This document shows positions 1-10,103 of a stretch of DNA of 64,000 nt, piece after piece. The stretch covers positions 372,001 to 436,000 of the forward strand of contig CAJQUW010005267.1 in the NCBI GenBank assembly GCA_907163375.1. Direction: 5' to 3'. Made by a program: the position numbers and the translations under genes. Under the pieces are notes generated by a model. That model had not been told where the DNA came from, made no database searches, and worked only from the letters and a program-made list of their open reading frames with translations. Source of the stretch: Prostheceraeus crozeri (lineage: Eukaryota > Platyhelminthes > Polycladida > Euryleptidae). The stretch's first letter is position 1. Every line of letters starts with the position of its first letter.

Positions 1-640
1 AATAAGTAAGTTAACAAAGTCGAGGTTTATAGAAAATAATTTCTTCAAGAATGGAGGTATTGTGAAATCGTTCAGCATAAATGCTATGCTATACATATTA
101 GGGCCTACCGTAATTCACGTAATATTGAAAGCAATAGTGCATGTAGTAAAAAAAATTACTATTTTTTGGAGCACAGTCTGGCGGAAATGGTCGGCACTTA
201 GAAGATAAAACGACCGGGTATTATTGTTGCTAAATGTGAGGGGGAATGAATTCTTTGATATGCATAAAATCATCCAAAATTTAATTAAATCGCTTGCAGA
301 GTAATCTTAATGATCTATACATAAATGTGTGACTGCCGTGACCCATAACGTCCGTATTATTAACTTCTGAATGATATAAGGTATATTTCTGATGATTTTT
401 ATAAGGTTTACAGTATATATATTTACAAGTGCGAAGGCGTATTTGAATAAAAAAATACACGCATATACAAAGTAACTTATATGTATTTTAGTGTCCGATT
501 GAATAGAACAGTTTTTAGATCATGTTTGAGAAAAGTGATCAGTGAAAATATAACCCATACAGTAGGTCATATTCAGTATATTATAAGCATTATTATTATG
601 TTTCCAAAACTAGCCTGTAATATTGAATAAGTATGGGTTT
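1..640. other. AT-rich sequence, no gene seen
   Basis: No reading frame, RNA gene or repeat structure could be supported on either strand. Upstream exons of the CUB-domain gene, including a signal-peptide exon, would be expected to the left. None with convincing splice sites was found here, so they may lie outside the window. Confidence 0.5.
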
Positions 641-682
641 CCAGTAACTAAAGACGACAGATGTAATGATTTGCCTGAAAAT

Positions 683-792
683 GACTGACCCGCACTAGAC
701 CCGCACGGGTCACGCGGGTCTGACTACAGACCCATGACCCGGCTGACCCGCCAGGAAAACGACAGATGGGTGACCCGCAGACCCGCTTCCGT
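683..792. repeat. GACCCG/CGGGTC-rich block
   Basis: A GC-rich island in AT-rich surroundings contains many copies of GACCCG and its complement CGGGTC in both orientations, for example around 695-722 and 730-785. It has no open coding frame of note. It resembles the CACGGGTCAC cores of the MITE ends at 3.9 and 7.45 kb. It may therefore be a scrambled relic of a related element, but no boundaries could be drawn. Confidence 0.35.
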
Positions 793-1099
793 CTCTGATT
801 CAGCTTATCCGAAAGAGGGTCAATCTCCCACCATTTGACAGTGTTAGCAATAATTACGATGACTTTTTGACCCAAGAAAGAGATAAATTTTGGAACTCTT
901 CACTTGAGCGCATAAACTACGATATGTCTATTAATCACATGCTTGATATGAAACGTACTTCAAATTGAATTTTCAGCTTGCATGTCCTTTTTGTGAAAAA
1001 GTTTTAATATGGCTCCAGTCATCAATAATTCATAAAAATAATCTTTTTTGAGACACATAGTATGTGCTCCGTCTTTTGATGTCCCACGTATGGTTGCAG

Positions 1100-1468
1100 A
1101 TTTATCTTGGTGTGGAGGACCACCGCTGTTGAAAGGACCCAGTGGTGTTATCACCAGTCACAAAGAATTCAACAAGAAAAGTACATACCACAGAAATCGG
1201 ATCTGTGAATGGATCATCGATGGAATGAAATCAAAGATTGTTCATCTGCATTTTTCTCATTTTTCATTGGACGATTGCAATACAAATAGCGACAGGCTTT
1301 CTGTTTACGACAGAATAGATGAAAGTGGTAGGAAGAGGACATTCTGTGGGAAATTAAAGCCATTTGATATTTATTCCAGTGGAGAGCAAATGAAGCTTCT
1401 ATTCAAAAGTAATGACAGATCGGAAGGAACAGGGTTTGCTATCGAATACAATCTCATTGCTGCCTCAG
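1100..1468 (+). CDS. CUB domain exon of a membrane receptor-like gene
   Basis: This exon encodes one complete extracellular CUB domain, a beta-sandwich module of secreted and cell-surface proteins that usually binds proteins or carbohydrates. It shows the CUB hallmarks in order: CGGPPLL and PSGVITS near the start, the second Cys in RICEWI, hydrophobic strands IVHLHFSHF, the third Cys in LDDC, the calcium-site-like DRLSVYD, the fourth Cys in FCGKLKP, and GTGFAIEY at the end. The four cysteines are in the expected order. The acceptor is tggttgcag before 1100 and the donor is gtgagt at 1469. Length is 369 bp (123 codons) and both ends are phase 1, the symmetrical class typical of shuffled extracellular modules. 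Its phase-1 end matches the phase-1 start of the transmembrane exon at 6336, so direct splicing gives CUB followed by a membrane segment. No signal peptide is visible. The protein family beyond CUB was not identified. Confidence 0.88.
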
Positions 1469-1683
1469 GTGAGTGCGTTGAGAGTCATAATTATCACAAC
1501 ACTGCGCAGAATTGTTGAGTTCATTACACAATCTTATTCAAGTCTACTTATATTTAACAAATATTGTCACCAGTATTTTGTCATTTTAGAGACCTTAAAA
1601 CCACTTAAAAACGGCACAAATTGCGCGGATGAAGTGATTAGCTTGAAGACTCATAAAATATGCTGAGGACATAATTTTTGTCT

Positions 1684-2000
1684 CCTCTATTTAAAAAATA
1701 ATAATAAATCGACATAGTGTCTGCCAGTATTCCAGACATCACTTTCCAAATCGTGGTTAAGCACGTTGTTGGTCGGTAATTGTCGAGTACATGTCCTTTG
1801 CTAGGGTTTTTAATAATCAGCGTTGTACTTCCTTTTACTAGCCAACCAAGGATTGTCTGTGGTCTTAGCAGTAAGTTATTGAATTGATCCGCCAGGCTTT
1901 CATGTTCTGCATTAAGCTTCTTAGCCACCCCACCTGTACCATATCTGGACCTGGTGCCTTCCAACTTACCATCCTGCTTGTCTTGTATGATTCGAATAAA
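1684..2000 (-). mobile_element. Non-LTR retrotransposon reverse transcriptase relic
   Basis: The minus strand encodes the front of a LINE-type reverse transcriptase domain. WKAPGPDMVQ lies at about 1963-1934, then GWLVKGSTTLIIK, then DNYRPTTCL at about 1784-1758, then IWKVMSGILAD. These correspond to the W-K-x-P-G-P-D, G-x-T-x-L-I-x-K and N-Y-R-P-I blocks of non-LTR reverse transcriptases. The WKAPGPD part and the NYRP part lie in different frames that overlap around 1965, so a frameshift separates them. The catalytic YADD region is absent. It is a short dead fragment in the first intron of the CUB gene. Confidence 0.7.
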
Positions 2001-2343
2001 AAATGTCGTATATTTGAAGGAAATACAGCCTTAATAATGAAAATTATGATACAAGCGAAATGTAAATCAACCAAAGTAATCTTATGAAAAAAATAAACTT
2101 TAACGATACACTGAAGGTCACGGAAAGCCACAACTTGCAAATCTGCACATACTTTTAAGGAAAGATCTTTGTCTTGAGGCGAGATCACACTTTGGAAACG
2201 TAGTTTTTCAGAAAAAGGAAGCACATTTGGTTTGAGATGATGGAGGGGATGTTCAGGATCACGAAATAGTTGCGAGAATAACCTAAATGCCAGGAGAGTA
2301 CGTCGGTAATTTAGAGGAAGAAAATTGTCACATATACAACTTG

Positions 2344-2610
2344 AGGTATCACATGTAGTTCTATGCGCAGTCGCGCACCTCTTTTCACCAAATCAGACAA
2401 ATCACTGTCTTTTTGATACACAGAAGTCAATAATGGAGCACAATACTCAAGGATATTTCGGATGTTGGAGTTATAAATAGTCACTAGGGATTCAGTGCTC
2501 ATAAAAGGTTTCAATTGTGTTAGCGCATTAAGTCTGGATGAGTTGTCGTTGTTCTTCGTCGTGCCTTCCTCATATTGTTATCACAGAGCATGCTCACTAG
2601 GAAACTAATA
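2344..2610 (-). mobile_element. LINE-like fragment, region after the catalytic core
   Basis: The minus-strand translation reads LVTIYNSNIRNILEYC, then ALLTSVYQ-like sequence, then DLVKRGARLRI. This matches the pattern found after the catalytic core of CR1/L2-like and related LINE reverse transcriptases: L-x-x-I-Y-x-S-x-I-R-x-x-L-E-Y-C followed by a basic R-A-x-R-I segment. It lies upstream, in the minus-strand sense, of the other fragment that carries an earlier part of the domain. The two therefore come from separate insertions or a rearranged one. Clearly truncated. Confidence 0.5.
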
Positions 2611-2865
2611 ATCTTGTCTTCAGCTACTAGGGCCCTGAGAGTCGGGTTTGTGCCAGCCTCGAATCGAGTCGAGTAGAATCGGGCAGAATTCTCATTTGCT
2701 AGACAAACGAGACTAAAACTGTGTATGTATATGATTAATAAGTGGTCCTGTCACCATCCTGTCTTAACATGACAAGAACATCACCCAGTCACTACTAGAA
2801 AGCTGATATAAAGCATAGTTTGATATACATGTATAATGGGTTATTTATGCACTGTATATGTATTT

Positions 2866-3080
2866 AGTGCTTTCCGTGGCACAGTGGTTAAGTGCTTGGC
2901 CTAGCGATCTTTTGGTCCACAGGTCGAGCCCCGCATTGTCATTGGAAGTCGTCAGGAAGGCATCCGGACTAGAAGATCGCAACGCTCCAGTTAAAAGTCT
3001 GACTGTGTCAGCACCGTCCAAGTCCCCAGTATGGGCGAGTAGTGACGTTAAACCAACGATTTCTTATGTGTTACAGTCAT
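2866..3080 (+). mobile_element. tRNA-derived SINE
   Basis: The head has RNA polymerase III promoter boxes. An A-box-like TGGCACAGTGG lies at 2877-2887 and a B-box-like GGTCGAGCC at 2922-2930, with tRNA-like spacing. The body contains GTCAGGAAGGCATCCGG and ends with GACGTTAAACC, both familiar from invertebrate tRNA SINEs. It lies in the intron between the CUB and transmembrane exons, in the sense orientation. The downstream end was placed where similarity to known SINE tails stops and is approximate. Confidence 0.72.
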
Positions 3081-3099
3081 GCAGTGCTGTGTCTACTGG

Positions 3100-3845
3100 T
3101 CTCTCAGAAGTCTGAAAATGTCTGTATTGTGTCAATTTTTATCAAGATTAGTGAAAGGCTAGAGAGGACAAAGAGTCGAAATATGCATTTTGAGTTTGAG
3201 ACAATAGGTGAAACTTAAAACAAACTAAACTGAAGATTGACCAACGCAAACGGAAAAATATTCATTCGCTCAAGGAATCGCTCAGGGAATAGATATTAAA
3301 ACTGAGTTCGGCAACCAAGTCTTTTAACTAGTTTGCGGACTTATCTAGCTTTTGCTCAGTTCTTGATTTTTATACTTCAAGCTCATTTTACGAACCATCA
3401 TAATTTAATTTGAATTAATTCCCTATCCTCGTCTCCCTTCTTTGTGACTATTGTTCGATCATTGCATTGATTTATTGATCTATTACATTGCGTGAAGTGT
3501 GTTCGGTCAAGATACAGTTGAAATTATCGATGCATGCAGTTAATCATCATAAAAATAATAGCGTATTTAATTATACCTCTAATGAAAATCGTGAGGCTGT
3601 ACAGAGACATGTTATAGCACATAAAATTTCAAGTTCACGATGTCTTAGTAACTGATGTAGCATAAAGTAAATACCAAAAAAGAAAATAAACAGAAGGAAA
3701 TGCCGGGATAATGGAAGCATTAGTATTTGAATTACATGGAGGAATTACTATTAGATAGCTTTGCCTTTGTCGCAATTAAGCTGTTATTCATTGTTGCATT
3801 TCAATAATTGACACAATTTATTAATTACAATAATAAGATAGCTCA
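3100..3845. other. Intron sequence, nothing recognised
   Basis: AT-rich intron of the CUB-domain gene with no supported exon, RNA gene or repeat boundary. Confidence 0.45.
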
Positions 3846-4150
3846 GGGTTTTTTAAAGGTTTTTACTGTGGGTCATCTGATCGTTCCCACGGGTCACACT
3901 CAAATCGCCTCAAGATCGACTTTCATTAGTGTACGCCTAACACCTCAGGATTTATAAGCAAAAACAGAAGTCATGAATGCAGTAAAACATTTAGCATTTT
4001 CAGTGAATTTTACTCGCCATTCTGCATGTTAATGAGCTATCTTGAGATGAATTCTGGACACTGATAGTGTTGGCTATGGCGCACTACATGTAACGGATGA
4101 ACGTTCAAAATCCACGGTACAAGTCGAAAATTCCACGGTGCAGAAGTGGC
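3846..4150 (+). mobile_element. Small TIR element (MITE), copy 1, right end decayed
   Basis: It shares long stretches with the reverse complement of 7444-7758. Shared blocks include CCCACGGGTCACAC, CTTTCATTAGTGTACGCC, GGATTTATAAGCAAAAACAG and AATCCACGGTACAAGTCG. The left end ggttttttaaagg and a following TGGGTCAT-like block match the left terminus of the other copy. The right terminal repeat has decayed or been replaced after about 4150. No transposase is encoded, so it is a non-autonomous DNA transposon of undetermined superfamily. Confidence 0.65.
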
Positions 4151-4841
4151 ACATGTACGATCGAAAGTGACACATGTAGTCAGACTTTGGTGTTGACACA
4201 GGCGGTTCATGTATTCCAAGTAAAAATGATGAATATTCTATCAAGATTGCGCAGTAATCGTGTCAATGCTTTTCGACAAAATAACTGATGTAGCACACAA
4301 GTATACGGACTTCTAAATATAGCATCTGGACGGACAGCCCAATTTGGCTTAGGACAAGATCAGGCGAGTGCTTTGACTTACGACAGACATGCTGCGACTG
4401 TTTTTTCTCATAATTCTTTAAGTCGTTTAGAGATTTAGATCGGAAACATGCCTACAGGAATAGTTTTCTTTGTAAATCCCTGTTTATAAAATGGTTTTCA
4501 TCTTTCAAAATGAATGCGATATTTTTATTATGCTGTGCCTTCTTGTCATAACATTGTAGCTCGAATATCGATTGCCTCTTATAGTTCTTGGAAGTTGTCT
4601 TATTTAGGACTAAACACGATTTATATGAGGCAATTAATCTGTAGCTAGTATTTGACAAAAACGCAGGCTTTAGATGTTTCCAGGTGATTATATGGTGTTT
4701 TTCACATTTCATATATTTATACAATACAGAAATATGCCAACTAGGCCTACAGATGTATTAACCACAACATATCAAAATTATGATGTTACGCGGCACGTAT
4801 GTCTCAGCTGTATCCGGTATACGAAGGCCTATCGTTCTTAC

Positions 4842-5134
4842 AAATGAACAAGAGCCTAAAGCCCAAATGAACAAGAAACCTATGTGCAAATTACTTCCGT
4901 AACAAAAACACCGAAAAATGCTCCTGTCATGCGCCTGACGATAGCTGGCTGTGCTGACTGAAAGGCTTCGCAATAATGAATCGACCTTGTAAATATCAAC
5001 TGGTTTTGAGCTTCCTTCGTACACAATTGAATCACTCACTGATGTATCATCTTCTCTGAAGATCATCGAAAGTACTCTGAACATTGAAATTGCGTAGTTT
5101 TTTTGTTTGCCAACATCGGGCTCAGAGATTTCCT
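4842..5134 (-). CDS. Candidate antisense exon, unrecognised
   Basis: The minus strand holds a 151-codon open frame (5213-4758). Inside it, a good acceptor (tatttgttttag) opens an exon at 5134 in phase 1. Donors are possible at 4894 (gtaatt, giving an 80-codon phase 1-1 exon) or at 4841 (gtaaga, ending in phase 0). The predicted peptide starts EEISEPDVGKQ, contains VYEGSSKPVDIY and LLRSLSVSTASY, and ends near RCFCYG. I recognise no domain. It lies opposite the large intron of the CUB gene. It could be an exon of a nested gene, a relic, or a chance frame in AT-rich DNA; the last is quite possible. Confidence 0.22.
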
Positions 5135-5664
5135 CTAAAACAAATATGGAAAACATCAGTAGATGATCAACATCACTCTTACTGCAAATGGTCAAACAAA
5201 AATAAATGTTCACGGGCAGATGATAAAATTACATGACTTCAAGATAAAAATAATAAGACGAGGATGCTACCTACAAATACTGGAAAGTAGCAGTAAAGAA
5301 AAGGAAGAAAATGCCAAAGAAACCAAACACCACTGATACGATGCTTAGTTATGCACGAAGACAGATGTCGAGTCCGCCAGGCCTCTTTGAGAATCCCTTC
5401 TCGCCAGTTGCACTCCCGGTCAACAACTTTTTTTCAGAAAGCAAGTGATGCTCGTATGATGCCACCTGATGATAAGCAACAGGGAGTCCTATGAGCCACA
5501 TGAGCTGACTGCACAGATACATTGTTAGATAGGGGTGTGATAGTGGCCAGCAAATTTCAATTGTCTATTAATACTATTTGAGATTTGTTAGCACTAACAG
5601 TGCTTCCGTGCGGTCACCCCGATGGCTCAAAGAACTCTCGTTGCATTCTATTATGATGTGGTAT

Positions 5665-6003
5665 CACTGGGGTTCGCAATACCGGAACGTTTTTATAAAA
5701 CCGGTATTTCGGTATTTGAGCAGTGATGTAATCGGCATTACAATCGCTTAGAAGTCAGCAAACAGCGGCGATGATGCTTTAGGGGAAATATCATTTAGCA
5801 CATTGTTCACGTCTTCATTTCTTGTGTCCGTCGCTGACTGCAAAGTCTATCAGTGTGCAGAGGCCTGTAAAGGTGACTGAGAGAATGAACTTCAATTGAA
5901 AGTAAGGACGAATTGGCGTCCTTACTAGCGTTTCGCCAACGTAAGGACGAGGCTAAAAAAGTAAGGACTGTCTTTACTAAGTAAGGACGTATGGCAACCC
6001 TAT
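5665..6003. mobile_element. Possible non-autonomous hAT-like element
   Basis: The left part has a terminus-like stretch, CACTGGGGTTCGCAATACCG, followed by a hairpin in which ATACCGG at 5679-5685 pairs with CCGGTAT at 5701-5707. The right part has GTAAGGAC repeated four or more times between 5901 and 5985 with one inverted copy, and ends in GGACGTATGGCAACCCTAT. Read inward, both ends begin with a similar TxGGGTT-type motif. No transposase, and no target duplication could be fixed, so this could also be two unrelated fragments. Confidence 0.3.
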
Positions 6004-6335
6004 TGATAATTGTGGTTTTGCATGTAGCCAATTATTAAAACAGAAATGCTTGTATCCGCCTTTTGCATTTTTTCACAGAAATTTTTGCTAATTTGAAAGT
6101 TAAATAGAAGGAAACCGTTGAATCAATGGTTCGATAATAGACTGAATTACCGTAAATAAATTTCATCAAATAGAAAACCTTCCATTAATGTGAATTTTTA
6201 AGTATGCAATGAACTAGATGTGTTATGAAAAATGCAAAAATGAGCGCCAATTTGAATGTATAACGTCGCCAAAGAAGGAGTATGAGCTAAAATTGAAATT
6301 TTATAAACTTTTTACTTCTAATTTTTGTTTTCTAG

Positions 6336-6477
6336 CTACACATTCGTCTAGATCAGGATACCTCGCAATTGGAGTGATTTTGCCTTCAGTTGTTGTTATC
6401 ATAGCAGTTGTTGTCGTCATGAAGAAGAAAGGTGCTTTGAAGTGTCCACAGATTCGTAGACGAATAGCGATGAGACG
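6336..6477 (+). CDS. Transmembrane exon of the CUB receptor-like gene
   Basis: The exon follows the acceptor ttgttttctag and ends at donor gtgagt (6478). It starts in phase 1, matching the CUB exon, and ends in phase 2. After a short Ser-rich stem it encodes a single hydrophobic segment, YLAIGVILPSVVVIIAVVVV. This is followed by the stop-transfer cluster MKKKG and a basic juxtamembrane stretch with RRRIAMRR. The layout predicts a type I single-pass protein with the CUB domain outside. Oppositely oriented MITE copies lie 2.2 kb upstream and 1.0 kb downstream. Confidence 0.8.
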
Positions 6478-6642
6478 GTGAGTGAAACGTTTTGTTTAAA
6501 CAATCTCGAATGAGAATATTTTATTGAAATTGTATTGAATTTCTTAGAGAAACGTTTGGGCATGCGTGCCGAATTTTCTGTGTACTAACAGCTTATCAAG
6601 AAATATCATGGGTAACGGTTTTCTTGATACATTCTCTCACGG

Positions 6643-6872
6643 TAGATGATTGTCCATCTAAGCATTCTCTACGAGTAAAATATAGTATGTCAGTGTAACA
6701 CCTATAGATGAATGATCTTGGCGATGGGATATCTTCAGATTAATGAATTTGTCGATGCAATGTCAACAGGACAATGATTTTGTCGATGCAATCTCTGCGG
6801 GTAGAAGATTATTTCGTTGTAATATGTAGAGATAGAGGATTTTGTTTATGCAATATCTGGTAGATGTGCAAT
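6643..6872 (+). repeat. Decayed 31-bp minisatellite
   Basis: About six to seven imperfect units of roughly 31 bp are centred on TTTGTCGATGCAAT. The clearest adjacent units start at 6748 and 6779. Diverged units run to both sides, and a further stray copy (TTTTTGTCGATAGAATATCT) lies near 7129. It sits in the intron after the transmembrane exon. Its heavy divergence contrasts with the near-identical blocks in the large array at 17-60 kb, so it is older or no longer homogenised. Confidence 0.6.
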
Positions 6873-7443
6873 TTTGAATTTGATTTTTACTTTTCAATGA
6901 AATCTGATCCGTTTATCGGATTAAGGTCAATCAAATGTAACAATTTATATGCGATAATCACACATTACATCAGGTTGACAACGATCTTTCATACAAAGGA
7001 GAATATGTAGATGAATTCGAAAGTTGCAGCAAGGCTAATTAATTCGGACTTATCAGGATGCAAAATTTAGAAATTGCGTAATCATTCTATCATCCATGAT
7101 AACACTTGTAATCAATATCTACAGGCGATTTTTTGTCGATAGAATATCTACACCTACAATATTTTATCCCTAAACTTTCAGCACAAGAAACACCAATGCA
7201 TATATTACTCTGAGAGACAGAATATACTATTTTCTCTTTGCAAAAATATGGTACCGCCTAGCCTACCAGATTCTTCATTCATCTTTGAAACTGCGAGCGT
7301 TAGGTTGATTCTGTGATGCGCTTGCAAAATATATTTGAAAATATGTTTTGGATCGAATTTATAAAACTATTTCAGCATCTCCATTATGATGCGAAATCGC
7401 GCTTGGTGCAAAACTGAGCATTTTAGATACAAATGAGCAGTGC

Positions 7444-7758
7444 TTTTTTAAGGTGTTCCACGGGTCACATTCTGTACCGTGGAATTTTCGACTTGTACCG
7501 TGGATTTTGAACTTTCATCCGTTATACATGTAATTAACTTCAAGACTTGAAAAGTCACCTTTCACAGGTATATGCAGAATCGCGAGTAAAATTCACTGCC
7601 AAATGCTAAATGTTATACTACTACATTCATGACTTCTGTTTTTGCTTATAAATCCTGAGTGCGTTAGGCGTACACTAATGAAAGTTGATCCTGAGACAAT
7701 TTCAGTGTGACCCGTGGGAATGATCACATGACCCGTAGCAAGAACCTTAGAAAAACCC
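7444..7758 (-). mobile_element. Small TIR element (MITE), copy 2, both ends present
   Basis: This 315-bp element has imperfect terminal inverted repeats. The low-coordinate end starts TTTTTTAAGGTGTTCCACGG. The other end, read inward, starts TTTTTCTAAGGTTCTTGC and then has ACGGGTCAT. The interior matches 3846-4150 in inverted orientation, including the CACGGTACAAGTCG block. No coding capacity. It is the more complete copy and defines the family boundaries. Confidence 0.7.
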
Positions 7759-8353
7759 TGCGAATGAGCGAATTTTAAAGTCTAGTCGCGAACCCAAAGT
7801 TTGTCATTGTTAGCAGAAAAATTATATTATGAAAGGGGTTTCGATGCATCGTGTCCACGTTTGTACTACTGTTATCTCAGTACTTAAACATGATAATCAG
7901 TCTTGTAAACCAATGATAAAGTAAAGTGTTGGGACCCGCTATTTCGGGATCGATCACATGCAGTTGGGCATTCCTTGGAGATGACGAAACCACCTCAAGC
8001 ACATTTGTTGTAACTCGATATTCCAAACGTTTCAAGCATCCTTCGTTGATCACATATCGAGCATCGCTCGTAATCCATGGAATCATTGAATTTTTGTACA
8101 TGCTGAGGCGTGCTGCTAGGTCTTCTGCCTCGGTGGCCCATATGAACGAAACATGCAGCTATGTCCTTCTTTTGTATGTCTTTGTAGGTTTCCATCATTC
8201 ATGAAGATAATGGGGAATAATCGAAAGATTCCTATCACTTTCATCTCATTAGACCATAAACAGTTGAAAATGGCGTACTTAACTTCATCACTTGAACAAT
8301 TTAGGTTCAATTCATCCTAAAATCATCTTAATGTCCATCATTTGCATTTTCAG

Positions 8354-8414
8354 AGATGAGCGAGCTACCAACCTTCTTGTGGAATTGAAAGACCGTCTTT
8401 CAAAGTCAACAAAG
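8354..8414 (+). CDS. Cytoplasmic-tail exon A of the CUB receptor-like gene
   Basis: The acceptor cattttcag precedes 8354 and the donor after 8414 is gtatta. The first base completes the codon left open at 6477 (CG + A = Arg). The remaining 60 bp encode 20 charged residues beginning DERATNLLVELK and ending SKSTK, with no stop, finishing in phase 0. Phase continuity with both neighbours is the main support. The peptide is an alternating charged/hydrophobic segment, probably helical. It has no recognised domain. Confidence 0.65.
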
Positions 8415-8906
8415 GTATTATGAATTATCAGATGTTATTTTGACTGTCACAGCATAAAGAAGGATGTCTTAGCCCTCATCAATTTTTGATTGTTACTTCA
8501 TTTTTTGAAGGTTGTATCGGAGTGCTGCCAATAATGAAATTTTATTTGTCTCCGTGCATGTAAAGTTGATGACAATAATGAAATTTTATTTAAGGTATCC
8601 AATATCTATGACACAGAGTTCAGTAACAATATTTTGTAGATCCTGCCGTCATACGAAATATCATAGTACAAGAATGTACAATAAATTACAATAATGTAAC
8701 ATTCATCAAAACAATACAGAAAAGAGAGTGGGTAGGTCAATCAAACCCAAGATTTTGCCCAACCTTTCCTCCATGACCGAAGCCCCAAAGCCCCAAAAAC
8801 CCATTACCCAATGGATCTTTGACTCAAATGTAGGTTTTTGACCAACCCCATGGCTTGTTCCAAGACATATTCAATCATGTATTACCGCTTTTTCTTTCTC
8901 TTGTAG

Positions 8907-8945
8907 GAAAAAGAAAATGACAAATATTCAGACGCAGAAATATGC
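8907..8945 (+). CDS. Cytoplasmic-tail microexon B with a tyrosine motif
   Basis: This 39-bp exon lies between acceptor tttctctcttgtag and donor gtaagt. It starts and ends in phase 0 and encodes 13 residues, EKENDKYSDAEIC. It joins in frame with exon A and with the terminal exon. The tyrosine in an acidic context (DKYSDAE) is a plausible kinase and SH2-domain target. As a symmetrical microexon it could be skipped without shifting the frame. Confidence 0.6.
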
Positions 8946-10103
8946 GTAAGTTCGGAGATGTTTGGATTCACCATTTTTTCTTGCATTTTTGTAGGCCTAC
9001 AGTAATTGCATGCTTGCGTTATAATTGTTTATTATGTTATTGCTAAATTTCATACTAAGGTATAGTGAACAGTAGGCCCACATATTAATCTTGATTAACA
9101 AACCAGAAACGTTCATATTTTGTTTTGGATATAACTAAGCAGCATGCGGTTTTGAGGACTGTGTCATGCAAAAAGATGGCGAAAAAGAATATAGGCTTTT
9201 GAAATGAAGGATGATGCAAATTCAGTGGCAAAGAAGGGTGACTGACGTTTGTGCAGCGCAAAGAAAAAAGTATATGCAGCCTTGTGTAAATCGGATGTCA
9301 AATTGTTAGTGATGGAATGGCCATGCAAGTACTTGTTGGCTCGTTATAGCACAGACAACAAGTAATTACAACTCATATTATTGAATTCAACAATATTCTT
9401 GGATATACTTGTATTTTGTTGATTTAGAAATTCATTACAACATGATAATTTCCATTAGAATCTGCATGTGTGTATCACAGCTTTTGTAGTGTATTCAGTG
9501 TTGCTTACAGGCCTATCTTGTCTTCAGAGATCCCTCCATCCTTCGGTCAACCAAGCGCGATATTCTTGAGCTTCGCAGTATAAATTGAAATTCATTTTGT
9601 TTTATATAGAAGAAAGTATTTATGCATATAGGCTGATTGCATTAAACAGTGTGGACATTTCTGCGGTAAATTGAAAGCTTAGGTGTGTGCAGTAAAATAA
9701 GAGTAGCACTCCATCTACCGAAACCCAGTGAAAAGGATCTTTAATGTTGCAGATGTGGACATTACCATTGACAACAAGTCGACCTATTCATCGAAGACAT
9801 TACTAGCGATGACTTCTCAAAGTTACTGTTCATCCTCAACACCCATTTTTCTTATTACTAGTTTCCGGGATTTTCGTTTCGCTCAACTTCGAGCTCCGCA
9901 GTCATTCACAATACAGAACAAACTTGGCTGCCATGCATGGCTTTCACTTATAAGATCTCTGTACAAATTCGTGCCAATAGCTGGTCTATTTTCAAAATTA
10001 GAATAGTCAAAATTGCATATTGTATGATGTATAGTTGAGATACTGATATGTGTTATCTTGGTATGTATTACATGAGTAAGTTTGTGCCGGTCTTTCGTTT
10101 TAG
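8946..10103. other. Last coding intron, nothing else recognised
   Basis: This is the intron before the terminal exon. An open frame at 9728-10006 follows an acceptor-like ttgcag. In the phase needed to splice from 8945 it would stop after about 17 codons, and it has no matching donor, so it was not accepted as an exon. Confidence 0.5.

Noticed and set aside
648-875. 75-codon minus frame
   Set aside because: It is kept open by the GC-rich GACCCG block, where stops are rare. No domain.
7877-8204. Possible LINE tail (RWFRHLQGMPN-like peptide on the minus strand)
   Set aside because: It only weakly resembles the R-W-x-G-H-x-x-R-M motif at LINE C-termini, is broken, and there is no second motif to support it.
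9728-10006. Extra exon after ttgcag at 9753
   Set aside because: In the phase required by exon 8907-8945 it stops after about 17 codons, and no donor gives a consistent chain.
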